This document shows, one piece after another, positions 1 through 6,822 of a stretch of DNA of 14,874 bases (the stretch's first letter is position 1; each line of letters begins with the position of its first letter). The notes under the pieces are model-generated. The model did not search any database. It was not told where the DNA came from and saw nothing but the letters and a program-made list of their open reading frames with translations. Source of the DNA: Paracoccaceae bacterium (GTDB lineage Bacteria > Pseudomonadota > Alphaproteobacteria > Rhodobacterales > Rhodobacteraceae); assembly GCA_015485375.1 (NCBI GenBank), contig WFTU01000272.1, positions 1 to 14,874 of the forward strand, given 5' to 3'. Made by a program: the position numbers and the translations under genes.

Positions 1-1
1 G

Positions 2-1189
2 CGGCTGGGCCTGAAAACCAGTCTGGCACCGGCGATCCATTATGCGGAACAGGGGATCCCCGTGGCGGCGCGCACCGCCTTTGACTGGGAGATTGCCAAA
101 GACCGGCTGCAAGGACCGGCACGCGACCTCTATCTGTTTGACGGCCAGCCGCCGCACGAGGGGCAGGTGTTCCGCGCACCGCAACAGGCCGAGGTGTTGC
201 GTCGCATCGCGCTCGAAGGGCGCGCCGGATTTTACGAGGGCGAGGTGGCCGAGGATATGGTCGATACACTCAACGCCCTCGGTGGCTGCCACACGCTGGA
301 CGATTTCGCGGCGGTGGCCTGTGACTATGTCGATCCGGTCTCGACCGGTTATCGCGGCACGGAGCTGGTGGAACTGCCGCCGAACGGTCAGGGGGCGACG
401 GCGCTGCTGCTGGCCAATATTCTGGAAAACTTCGACCTGTCCGCGCTCGACCCTTTCGGGACGGAACGCGCGCATATCGAGGCAGAGGCGACCAAGCTCG
501 CCTATGATGCCCGCAACCGTTTCGTGGCCGATCCGGCGGCGCGGCTGGATCATATGTTGTCGAAAGACACGGCGAAACAGCTGGCGGCGCTGATTGATAT
601 GGAACGGGCGATGGAGGCCCCTGCCGCCCTGTCCGAGTCGGTCCACAAGGAAACGGTTTACCTGACGGTGGTGGATCGCGACCGGATGGCGGTGTCGCTG
701 ATCTACTCGATCTTCCATAGCTTCGGCTCCGGCATGGCGTCGGAAAAATTCGGCATCCTGTTCCAGAACCGCGGCGCCGGTTTCACGCTGGAAGAAGGCC
801 ACCCGAACGAGGCCGCGGGCAACAAGCGCCCGATGCACACGATCATCCCCGGAATGCTGAAACGCGACGGCAAGGTTATCATGCCCTTCGGCGTCATGGG
901 CGGGCAATACCAGTCCACCGGCCATGTGCGTTTCCTGAGCAACATGGTCGATTTCGGCATGAACCCGCAGGCCGCCATCGACGGGCCGCGCTGTTTTGTC
1001 GATAATGGCGAGTTGAGCATGGAGACCGGATACGCCGAAGAAACCCGCGCCGCGCTGGCGCGCATGGGCCACAAGGTCAGCCTGCGCAAGGTGCCCTGGG
1101 GCGGCGCGCAGGCGATTCTGCTGGCGGAAAACGGGACCTTGCACGGGGCCTCGGACCCGCGCAAGGATGGTTGTGCTATCGGATATTGA
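2..1189 (+). CDS. Gamma-glutamyltransferase family protein (5' partial)
   Basis: The reading frame is open from the first bases of the window, so the N-terminus lies upstream and about 395 residues are visible. These cover the end of the large subunit and the whole small subunit of a gamma-glutamyltranspeptidase-type Ntn hydrolase. The frame entering the window reads LAPAIHYAEQGIPVA, a typical large-subunit segment. The autoprocessing/nucleophile Thr is most likely the codon at 653-655, in ETVYLTVVD, seven residues before the Asp as in E. coli TTHYSVVD. Further family marks are a Gly-rich GVMGGQYQ segment and the C-terminal DPRKDGCAIGY. Such enzymes cleave or transfer the gamma-glutamyl group of glutathione and related compounds, usually in the periplasm; some relatives are acylases instead. 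The dipeptidase gene starts 15 bases downstream on the same strand, which favours glutathione or gamma-glutamyl peptide breakdown. The family is clear; the exact substrate is inferred. Confidence 0.93.
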   Translation, partial: RLGLKTSLAPAIHYAEQGIPVAARTAFDWEIAKDRLQGPARDLYLFDGQPPHEGQVFRAPQQAEVLRRIALEGRAGFYEGEVAEDMVDTLNALGGCHTLDDFAAVACDYVDPVSTGYRGTELVELPPNGQGATALLLANILENFDLSALDPFGTERAHIEAEATKLAYDARNRFVADPAARLDHMLSKDTAKQLAALIDMERAMEAPAALSESVHKETVYLTVVDRDRMAVSLIYSIFHSFGSGMASEKFGILFQNRGAGFTLEEGHPNEAAGNKRPMHTIIPGMLKRDGKVIMPFGVMGGQYQSTGHVRFLSNMVDFGMNPQAAIDGPRCFVDNGELSMETGYAEETRAALARMGHKVSLRKVPWGGAQAILLAENGTLHGASDPRKDGCAIGY

Positions 1190-1204
1190 TGAAAGGGATA
1201 CTCC

Positions 1205-2383
1205 ATGAAATTGTTGAAACGCATTTTCCTCGTCGTTCTGGCGCTCGCCGTGATCGGCGTGGCCGGTTTTCTGGCCTTCGGTCCCGGCATCGTTGAAAAG
1301 GGCCGCAACGCGGTGGCGGAGCATGAGCCCTATCCGGTGTCGGACGAGGCTCTGGCTCTGCACAAGTCGCTGGTTATCGGTGACTGGCACGCCGATCCGT
1401 TGCTCTGGAACCGCGACCTGTCGAAACGCGGCAGCTACGGTCAGGTGGATGTGCCGCGGTTGTTGCTGGGCAATGTGGCGGTGCAGATGTTTACGGCAGT
1501 CACCAAAAGCCCCGCCGGTCTGAACTACGAAAAGAACGACAAGGAAGCCTTCGACAACGTCACCCTGCTGGCGCTGGCGCAGCTCTGGCCGGTGCGCACA
1601 TGGAACAGCCTTGCGGAACGCGCGCTCTGGCAGGCAGAGAAGCTGCAGCGGGTCGAGGAAAAAAGCAACGGCACCTTCAAAATCATCCGTTCGGCGGCGG
1701 ACCTCGACGACGTTCTGGCGCGGCGCGCGGCGGGCGAGAATATCACCGGCGGCATGCTGGGGATCGAGGGGGCGCATCCGCTGGAGGGCGACATGGCCAA
1801 CCTCGACCGGCTGGAGGCGGCGGGGTACCGGCTGATCGGGTTGCAGCATTTCTTCGACAATGAACTCGGCGGCTCGCTACATGGCGTGAGCGGTGACGGG
1901 CTGACGGAATTCGGGCGGCAGGTGGTGGCCGAGGTCGAAAAGCGCGGGTTGATCCTCGACGTGGCCCATTCCAGCGAGCAGGTGGTGCGCGATGTGCTGG
2001 CGATGACCGATATTCCGGTCGTGCTCAGCCACTCCGGCGTCAAAACCCGCTGCGACGTGAAACGCAATATCGCGCCGGAGCTGATGCAGCAGATCGCTGC
2101 AACCGGCGGAGTCGTCGGCATGGGTTACTGGGAGGAGGTCACCTGCGACGACTCCCCCGCGGGTATCGCCGCCACCATCAAGGCCGCCGTGGACCTGCTG
2201 GGCGAGGATGCCGTGTCGCTGGGGTCGGATTTCGACGGCTCGATTGCCACGACGCTGGATACATCGGAACTGGCCGCGATCACGCAGGCATTGATGGATG
2301 CGGGGCTGACCGAAGGCCAGATCCGCAAGGTGATGGGGGAAAATATGATGCGGGTGCTGCGCGCGCGGCTGTCGCAGCGTTAG
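1205..2383 (+). CDS. Membrane dipeptidase, peptidase family M19 (renal dipeptidase-like)
   Basis: The 392-residue product starts with a basic N-terminus and a hydrophobic segment (residues about 5-26), so it is a signal anchor or signal peptide and the enzyme faces the periplasm. The M19 metal and active-site motifs are all present: HAD (H62, D64), IEGAHP (E188), DVAHSS (H255), LSHSG (H276) and GSDFDG (D342/D344). These bind the two-zinc centre that hydrolyses dipeptides such as Cys-Gly. The ATG at 1205 is preceded by AGGGA. The gene begins 15 bases after the gamma-glutamyltransferase, and the two would act in sequence on glutathione: removal of gamma-Glu, then splitting of Cys-Gly. The 3' end is convergent with hspQ, the stop codons being separated by only 9 bases that hold a motif shared with the element at 9124-9391. 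Confidence 0.93.
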   Translation: MKLLKRIFLVVLALAVIGVAGFLAFGPGIVEKGRNAVAEHEPYPVSDEALALHKSLVIGDWHADPLLWNRDLSKRGSYGQVDVPRLLLGNVAVQMFTAVTKSPAGLNYEKNDKEAFDNVTLLALAQLWPVRTWNSLAERALWQAEKLQRVEEKSNGTFKIIRSAADLDDVLARRAAGENITGGMLGIEGAHPLEGDMANLDRLEAAGYRLIGLQHFFDNELGGSLHGVSGDGLTEFGRQVVAEVEKRGLILDVAHSSEQVVRDVLAMTDIPVVLSHSGVKTRCDVKRNIAPELMQQIAATGGVVGMGYWEEVTCDDSPAGIAATIKAAVDLLGEDAVSLGSDFDGSIATTLDTSELAAITQALMDAGLTEGQIRKVMGENMMRVLRARLSQR

Positions 2384-2395
2384 TGCGTAGACCTA
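2381..2395. repeat. Short repeat TAG-N-GCGTAGACCTA between convergent stop codons
   Basis: The 15 bases here (TAG, t, GCGTAGACCTA) match, at the same offset, both tips of the inverted repeat at 9124-9391, which read TAG, g, GCGTAGACCTA. The first TAG is the dipeptidase stop codon. The final CTA is the hspQ stop codon read on the minus strand. An exact 11-base match at three places, always starting one base after a stop codon, is unlikely by chance in 15 kb. It may be a remnant, footprint or minimal copy of the element, or a conserved 3'-end signal. Confidence 0.6.
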
Positions 2396-2719
2396 GTGCA
2401 GCGACCCGCCGAGGTCGTATTTGCCGTCCTGAAGCTCGCCGAACATCTCGGCGACTTCGGGGTGGTCCACCGGATCACCGGAATCGTCCGGCAGCAGGTT
2501 CTGCTCGGAGACATAGGCGACGTAGTAGGAGGCCTCGTTTTCCGCCAGAAGGTGGTAATAGGGCTGGTCCTTCACGGGGCGGATATCCTCGGGGATGGCC
2601 TCGTACCATTCGTCGGTATTGTCGAACGTCGGGTCGATATCGAAAACCACACCGCGAAACGGGTGGACACGGTGTTTGACCACCTGACCCAGCGCGAATT
2701 TTGCAGATTTCTTCAACAT
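2393..2719 (-). CDS. hspQ: Heat shock protein HspQ (YccV-like, hemimethylated-DNA-binding fold)
   Basis: The 108-residue product has the normal length and the diagnostic N-terminal block KFALGQVVKHRVHPFRGVVFDIDP, followed by the NTDEWYEAIP and DQPYYHLLAENE segments of the HspQ/YccV family. In enterobacteria HspQ is a heat-inducible factor that modulates Lon proteolysis and promotes degradation of a mutant DnaA. The related eukaryotic domain was named for hemimethylated DNA binding. The C-terminus is acidic (EVAEMFGELQDGKYD). The ATG at 2717-2719 has AAGG about 9 bases upstream. It is divergent from the AEC permease, with a shared 99-base intergenic region, and convergent with the dipeptidase. 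I saw no clear sigma-32 promoter. Confidence 0.9.
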   Translation of the reverse strand: MLKKSAKFALGQVVKHRVHPFRGVVFDIDPTFDNTDEWYEAIPEDIRPVKDQPYYHLLAENEASYYVAYVSEQNLLPDDSGDPVDHPEVAEMFGELQDGKYDLGGSLH

Positions 2720-2818
2720 CTCATTGACCTTCGTTTTTGCGGAACGCCCCTCTTACAGACTGCTTGACTTCCTGTCCATACAATCCGAAATGTCGGGGTC
2801 AGTCAGAAAGGTAGGTAT

Positions 2819-3700
2819 ATGGGCCTCGTTCTTCAAGTTCTGCAGATCATTGCGCCGGTGATTATTCTGGCCGGCATCGGTGTCGGCTGGGTCAGGATGG
2901 GGCTGGAATACCGTGTGCAGTTCGTCACGCGCCTGACCATGAGCCTGTCGGTGCCCGCGCTGATCTTCGTCGCGCTGGTGAAAACCGAGATCGACCCGCA
3001 GGCGCTGCGCGATACGGCATTGGCGGCGCTGGTCGCCTATATCGGGGTGGCGGCGGTGGTTTATGTGCTGGTGAAGGCGGCGCACCTTGATGTGCGGACC
3101 TTTGTGGCGCCGCTGACATTCGGCAATACCGGCAATCTGGGCCTGCCGCTGGCGCTGTTCGCTTTCGGCTCGGTCGGGCTGGATTATGCGGTGATTGTTT
3201 TTGCCATCATGGCGATCCTGTCGTTTACCGTCGGCCTCTGGGTGGTGGCGGGGCGCGGCTCGTTCATGGCGGCGCTGAAAGAGCCGATCGTCTGGGCGAC
3301 GCTGCTCGGCGGGGTGTTTCTGGTGCAGGGGTGGAGCCTGCCGGTCTGGACCATGAACACGCTGGAGCTGCTGGGGCAGATCGCGATTCCGGTGATGCTG
3401 ATCACGCTGGGTGTGGCCATGGTGCGATTGCACCCCGGCTCGATCACCCGGGCGATCTGGCTGGCGCTGGTGAAATACATCATCTGTGTGGCGGTGGCAT
3501 GGGGTGTCGGCACGCTGTTCGCGCTGGAGCCGGTGGCGCTGGCGGTGCTGATCATGCAGGTCTCGACGCCCGTGGCGGTTACATCCTATATGCTGGCGGA
3601 AAAATACGAGGCCGACAGCGATCAGGTGGCGGGGCTGGTAATGGCCTCGACCCTTATGTCGATTGCGGCAATTCCGCTGATTCTGGCCTTTCTGGTATAG
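2819..3700 (+). CDS. AEC (auxin efflux carrier) family permease
   Basis: The 293-residue product is almost wholly hydrophobic, with about ten membrane segments. It shows the AEC family pattern: the N-terminal motif LQIIAPVIILAGIGVGWVR, the conserved intramembrane TFGNTGNLGLPLALFAFG stretch (about residues 99-117) with its Asn/Gly/Pro hinge, and a repeated second half. The C-terminal half holds STPVAVTSYMLAEKYEAD and ends in hydrophobic LIL. AEC members export or import small organic anions such as malate or malonate; the substrate cannot be told here. The ATG at 2819 has AAAGGTAGG just upstream. It is a single-gene unit ending directly in the strong terminator at 3702-3731. Confidence 0.88.
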   Translation: MGLVLQVLQIIAPVIILAGIGVGWVRMGLEYRVQFVTRLTMSLSVPALIFVALVKTEIDPQALRDTALAALVAYIGVAAVVYVLVKAAHLDVRTFVAPLTFGNTGNLGLPLALFAFGSVGLDYAVIVFAIMAILSFTVGLWVVAGRGSFMAALKEPIVWATLLGGVFLVQGWSLPVWTMNTLELLGQIAIPVMLITLGVAMVRLHPGSITRAIWLALVKYIICVAVAWGVGTLFALEPVALAVLIMQVSTPVAVTSYMLAEKYEADSDQVAGLVMASTLMSIAAIPLILAFLV

Positions 3701-3701
3701 A

Positions 3702-3731
3702 AAACGCCGGCCGTTTGACCGGCCGGCGTTT
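3702..3731. terminator. Strong bidirectional intrinsic terminator
   Basis: An 11-bp perfect stem (3702-3712 with 3721-3731), extendable by one G-C pair (3713/3720), closes a 6-base loop. The stem is very GC-rich (AACGCCGGCC/GGCCGGCGTT). It begins two bases after the permease stop codon. The T-run on the plus strand is short (GTTTGTGATTT). On the minus strand the stem is followed by TTTTCTA. It therefore probably serves both the permease and the minus-strand oxidase operon that ends at 3752. Confidence 0.85.
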
Positions 3732-3751
3732 GTGATTTCCTGTGCAGGGCG

Positions 3752-3934
3752 TTATTTGCGGCCTCTGTCCGACAGCGCCGAAATAACAACAAGCACGATA
3801 AACAGCACCGCACCTGTTCCCCAGACCCTGAAACTGCTGGGCATATTGATGGCCGGAATGGTTGCATACATCGTTGCAAGCAGGGTCCATATTCCGGCCA
3901 CGATAGCCAGCAGGATCGTATCAAGTCGTTTCAT
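3752..3934 (-). CDS. Small two-helix membrane protein in the oxidase operon
   Basis: The 60-residue product (starts MKRLDTILL, ends ALSDRGRK) has two predicted membrane helices, about residues 6-28 and 38-54, with a basic C-terminal tail. I do not recognise a named family. Its reality is supported by a strong ribosome binding site, GGAGGA at 3942-3947 seven bases before the ATG. It lies 24 bases downstream of oxidase subunit I and just before the terminator. Small hydrophobic subunits accompany many heme-copper oxidases (the 34-residue subunit IIa of Thermus ba3 is one), so a role as a third subunit or assembly factor is plausible but inferred. Confidence 0.75.
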   Translation of the reverse strand: MKRLDTILLAIVAGIWTLLATMYATIPAINMPSSFRVWGTGAVLFIVLVVISALSDRGRK

Positions 3935-3958
3935 GGGTTTATCCTCCGGTATGTCATA

Positions 3959-5677
3959 TCAGTGCCCGCCCGTTGTCAGGATTGTCACGCTATCGAGTAT
4001 CTTGAAGCTGAGGATGGTAAAGAAATACATCCCCCCCACCATCACCGCGATAGCCAGAGGCCCGACCCAGGCGCTTTGACGGCCGACCTCGGTTCCGGCC
4101 CAGTCGACAAGCGGCAGGTCCTCGATATCCAGACCGTTGTTGGCGTTGCGCGCGAACAGCATCTTGAACAGGCCGTAGATGTAGATGAACAGAACCGTCG
4201 TCATCACCAGCGAACCGGCACCGACGAGGCCCATCAGCGTGCCCCAGATGAACGGCGGGTCGACGTGTTCCAGCATATCGTCGATATGGAAGCCGAGGTT
4301 GAACACGCGGCGCGGGATGCCGTGGTAACCGGCGGCAATGCCCCCGATACCGAACAGTGCCAGACCGATGGTCAGCGTCAGCGGCAGGCGCTGCAACAGA
4401 CCCGGACGCCAGACGTTGCTTCCCGAAAGAGCGGGAATAACGTAGATCAGCATGGCGATGAAGGTCAGCGACACACCCCCGACGGTGATGAAGTGGAAAT
4501 AGCCGGGGACATAGAAGGTGTCGCTTAGCAAAATCGCCAGCTTGCTCTGGATCAGCACCATGGAGAACACGCCGCCCATCGACAGGTTCAGGGTCGCGAA
4601 GCCCAGGGCCGCCATAACCGGATTGCGCCACGGCAGCATTTTCATCCAGCCGAACAGGCCGCGCCCGCCCAGCGCCCGCGCGTGGGATTCGAGCGAGGCT
4701 ACGATGACCACGAACACAAGGATCGTCGGCACCGCGATGAACAGCGACAGCAGCGAGCCGACCACCAGAACGCCCTCGGCCAGACCCGGCTCGAGGAACA
4801 GGTGATAGAGCGAGGTCGGCGGCACGAAGATCATGTAGATCGCGAAAACCACCTTGGAGAAGTTTGCACCGAACACGGATTTTACGCCGGTGAGGTTCTC
4901 CATCAGGATGTACCACAGCACCACCGTCGCCATCAGCGGCAGATAGTGCATGTTGTGGAACAGCACGCTCCAGCTCATTTCATAGCCGACGACGGCCTCG
5001 CGCAGGCCCATGGTCCACAGCAGCGGCGGCACATAGGCGTTGATACCGGCAACCGCGGCGACCATCAGCAGGCCGCTCCAGGAGACCACGGCAAAGGTGA
5101 TCGGCGACCAGTTGTCGGTCTGTCCGGTAAAGCGCGGACGCAGGGCGGTGATCAGGGCCGTGATGCCGACCAGCAGCAGGCCGGAGCTGAGCATCACATA
5201 GCCGGTGAAGAACAGCGTGCCGTCCGACGGGCTGTCGGTCAGCAGGCTGGGGTTGCCGTCATAGAGCAGGATGGTGTCGCTCGTCAGCAGGCTGTATTCG
5301 CTGACGATCATGCCGCCCAGCATGCTCAGGAAACCGAGCCATGCGACGGGACGCAGCAGGATGCCGTCTTTGCCGCCGGAATATACCGCCGCCAGCAACA
5401 GGACGAATCCGGCCTGCACGAAGTTCAGCCAGTAATAGAAGATCGTGACGCCGTGCATGCCCAGCATACGATAGATGAAGCCGGATTCAGGCGTGATCAG
5501 CCCGGTGCGACCGGCAGCGGTCATCGAAGCGAAGAACACGCCCAGTGCCAGCGAGATCACGGCCATGATGAAAAAGGCACGCAACATCGTTTTGCTGGAT
5601 TGCGGCAGAGCGCGAATGCCGGCGGTCAAACGATGCGGCGGCAAGGATTTGGTTTCGGGTGTGACGTTATTCAACAA
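3959..5677 (-). CDS. Atypical B-family (ba3-like) heme-copper oxidase subunit I
   Basis: The 572-residue product has about 13-14 membrane helices and aligns by eye with Thermus ba3 subunit I across its length. Matches include the cytoplasmic block GGRGLFGWMKMLPWRNP, VPGYFHF, and IPRR near residue 460. Low-spin heme ligands are present: H75 (in GMHGV) and H395. The CuB ligand H241 and, four residues later, the cross-link-type Y245 are also present (FHNMHY). The ba3 pair H282-H283 is Y291-H292 here. The ba3 high-spin heme ligand H384 is Y393. The spacing of 102 residues between these two positions equals that in ba3, so misalignment is unlikely. The start is TTG at 5677 (or the next TTG at 5674), with GAGGGGG at 5685-5691; it overlaps the subunit II stop by 11 bases. 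The family is sure, but ordinary oxygen reduction is doubtful. Alternatives are an NO-reductase-like enzyme or an electron-transfer or sensory paralogue. Confidence 0.88.
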   Translation of the reverse strand: MLNNVTPETKSLPPHRLTAGIRALPQSSKTMLRAFFIMAVISLALGVFFASMTAAGRTGLITPESGFIYRMLGMHGVTIFYYWLNFVQAGFVLLLAAVYSGGKDGILLRPVAWLGFLSMLGGMIVSEYSLLTSDTILLYDGNPSLLTDSPSDGTLFFTGYVMLSSGLLLVGITALITALRPRFTGQTDNWSPITFAVVSWSGLLMVAAVAGINAYVPPLLWTMGLREAVVGYEMSWSVLFHNMHYLPLMATVVLWYILMENLTGVKSVFGANFSKVVFAIYMIFVPPTSLYHLFLEPGLAEGVLVVGSLLSLFIAVPTILVFVVIVASLESHARALGGRGLFGWMKMLPWRNPVMAALGFATLNLSMGGVFSMVLIQSKLAILLSDTFYVPGYFHFITVGGVSLTFIAMLIYVIPALSGSNVWRPGLLQRLPLTLTIGLALFGIGGIAAGYHGIPRRVFNLGFHIDDMLEHVDPPFIWGTLMGLVGAGSLVMTTVLFIYIYGLFKMLFARNANNGLDIEDLPLVDWAGTEVGRQSAWVGPLAIAVMVGGMYFFTILSFKILDSVTILTTGGH

Positions 5678-6359
5678 TGATCTTCCCCCTCATCTGGTCG
5701 TGCCCTACACCGCAATACACGGTGCAATACATCATGAACTCTCCGGTTTTGGTGAAGGTCATGACGGTTTCGGTAAGCACCCGCGCCGGTCGGCGCATGA
5801 TGTGCCCTGCGGAACCCGACTGGATCGATGCGCCGTGGTTTACGTCGATAGCCATCATCAGGAACCGGTATTGCGTGTCTTTTTTCAGACGCAGGACATT
5901 CGGCATATAGCCGAAGCGCTGGGCGATCACGTAAACGTCGATCGGCTCGGCCGCCTCCATTCCGGCGCTTTCGGCGTCCATACCCTCGGCGGCCATTTCC
6001 GCCGCCATATTGGCGCCGTTCATGGCCTCGGACCATTCGCGGGTCGGCGCGACGCTGCCGTCCGGCAGGCTGAGGTCGTCGACGAACCGGTAGGTCAGGT
6101 CGGTAAACTCGTCTACGGACATCGAGCTTTCACCGCCCATGTTCATGCCCTCGGACGCGGTGCTTTCCACCTCGACGCTCATGGCCGATGACGGCAGGAG
6201 CTCTTCGGGTTTGGCGGGTTCGCTATTGCCGAAGCTCAGGCTGGTCGGCGCGGCACCCAGCGCGGCCCAGACGAAATACAACGTCAGAACCAGCCCGCCA
6301 ACCGCGATAACGAAGCTTGGCCGCTGCGTGAAATGTAGTTTGTCTGTATGGTCAGACAT
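5667..6359 (-). CDS. Cytochrome c oxidase subunit II, CuA-containing, with Met-rich linker
   Basis: The 230-residue product has one N-terminal membrane helix (about residues 15-36) and a C-terminal cupredoxin domain (about 138-230). The full CuA ligand set is visible: H175 in DVNHGAS, then C212, C216, H220 and M223 in YCTVYCGVGHDQM. This is the binuclear copper site that takes electrons from cytochrome c or another periplasmic donor. Between helix and cupredoxin is an unusual acidic, Met-rich stretch (about residues 60-134, nine Met, with runs such as EGMNMGG and NMAAEMAAEGM), not usual in this subunit as I know it and possibly copper-binding. The ATG at 6359 has AGGGGAG about 10 bases upstream. 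The gene is first in the three-gene unit, facing the AT-rich region from 6360. The family call is firm; the linker's role is unknown. Confidence 0.92.
   Translation of the reverse strand: MSDHTDKLHFTQRPSFVIAVGGLVLTLYFVWAALGAAPTSLSFGNSEPAKPEELLPSSAMSVEVESTASEGMNMGGESSMSVDEFTDLTYRFVDDLSLPDGSVAPTREWSEAMNGANMAAEMAAEGMDAESAGMEAAEPIDVYVIAQRFGYMPNVLRLKKDTQYRFLMMAIDVNHGASIQSGSAGHIMRRPARVLTETVMTFTKTGEFMMYCTVYCGVGHDQMRGKIIVE
5685..5691 (-). promoter_or_regulatory. Ribosome binding site setting the TTG start of oxidase subunit I
   Basis: GAGGGGG on the minus strand lies 7 bases upstream of TTG at 5677, inside the last codons of subunit II. The next in-frame ATG is residue 31, which would remove the cytoplasmic N-terminus, so the TTG start with an 11-base overlap is preferred. 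Confidence 0.6.
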
Positions 6360-6536
6360 GTCGCAAATACTCCCCTGTTCTAGTTTCTACGGACCCGCAA
6401 ATTCAGCCTGCGGGACCGCTTTGCATCTCCCGGAATTTGGCATCCGGTTATTCTGCAAACTCGACGTTGATCGCATATTTGGCGCTATTTAACAATTCTG
6501 GTGTGTATGAAGGAATCTATTCACATTTAGTTAGTG

Positions 6537-6567
6537 TGATTGATATGCAATCATTAATATATGATTG
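6537..6567. promoter_or_regulatory. Candidate operator: three alternating TGATTG half-sites
   Basis: TGATTG (6537-6542), its reverse complement CAATCA (6548-6553) and TGATTG again (6562-6567) form two overlapping inverted repeats. The first has a 5-base spacer; the second (CAATCAT/ATGATTG, 6548-6554 and 6561-6567) has a 6-base spacer. This looks like a regulator site for one of the divergent operons. It does not match the FNR box spacing, and I cannot name the regulator. Confidence 0.35.
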
Positions 6568-6648
6568 GACGTTCGGTAGTATGTTGATTTTATTGTATAT
6601 TTTACGAACGAACTCTCGGCCAGACGACCCGATGAGTGCGGCAAATTG

Positions 6649-6658
6649 GTCAATTGAC
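6649..6658. promoter_or_regulatory. Perfect 10-bp palindrome GTCAATTGAC
   Basis: This self-complementary sequence lies in the AT-rich core, flanked by further ATTG copies (6645-6648 and 6664-6667) and overlapping TTGACA. It could be a small operator or just part of an AT-rich promoter region; nothing else supports a function. Confidence 0.25.
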
Positions 6659-6822
6659 AGAAATTGAAATATTTTTAAGCCGACCACAAGATAATTAACT
6701 TCGGGAAAAACAGAATAAAAATAGGGGGCTACCGGTCATTGCGTTTTGTGGACAAAATCGTCATACCGCCCCATATTTTACGCACCAGTCGCCGCGCGAC
6801 CCCTAATTCTGGAATCTGGAAA

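Larger units (their letters stand above)
6360..6822. promoter_or_regulatory. Divergent intergenic region with AT-rich core
   Basis: These 463 bases separate the divergent oxidase operon and trhP-like gene. I see no convincing gene in it; the open frame over 6437-6667 has unlike codon use and no ribosome site. From about 6480 to 6720 the GC content falls to roughly 30%, against about 60% or more around it. The core holds repeated TGATTG half-sites (6537-6567), a perfect 10-bp palindrome GTCAATTGAC (6649-6658) and a consensus-like TTGACA (6654-6659) without a well-spaced -10 box. The promoters of both flanking operons should lie here. Confidence 0.6.

Noticed and set aside
2764..2784. Sigma-70 promoter TTGACT/TACAAT before the AEC permease
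   Set aside because: The spacer between the two hexamers is only 9 bases, too short for a working promoter.
2753..3433. Minus-strand 226-residue open frame rich in His, Gln and Arg
   Set aside because: Antisense shadow of the AEC permease, same artefact.
3959..5677. Decayed or frameshifted oxidase gene as explanation of the missing His ligands
   Set aside because: The frame is intact over 572 codons, helices and loop motifs are well kept, and the partner subunit and ribosome sites look functional; two exact His-to-Tyr positions do not look like random decay.
4682..5680. Plus-strand 332-residue open frame rich in His, Gln and Arg
   Set aside because: It is the antisense shadow of oxidase subunit I; the composition is typical of reverse-strand reading of a hydrophobic high-GC gene, and there is no family resemblance.
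6537..6553. Possible FNR/ANR box (TTGAT-N4-ATCAA) upstream of the oxidase operon
   Set aside because: Only one half fits and the spacer is 5 rather than 4; the actual dyad is TGATTG-N5-CAATCA.
6437..6667. Plus-strand 76-residue open frame in the AT-rich intergenic region
   Set aside because: No ribosome binding site, codon use unlike neighbours, no recognisable motif; more likely a regulatory region.
6739..6822. 28-residue N-terminal extension of the trhP-like gene from a TTG
   Set aside because: The family starts with the ELLMPAGN block, which follows the ATG at 6823; the extension is not family-like.
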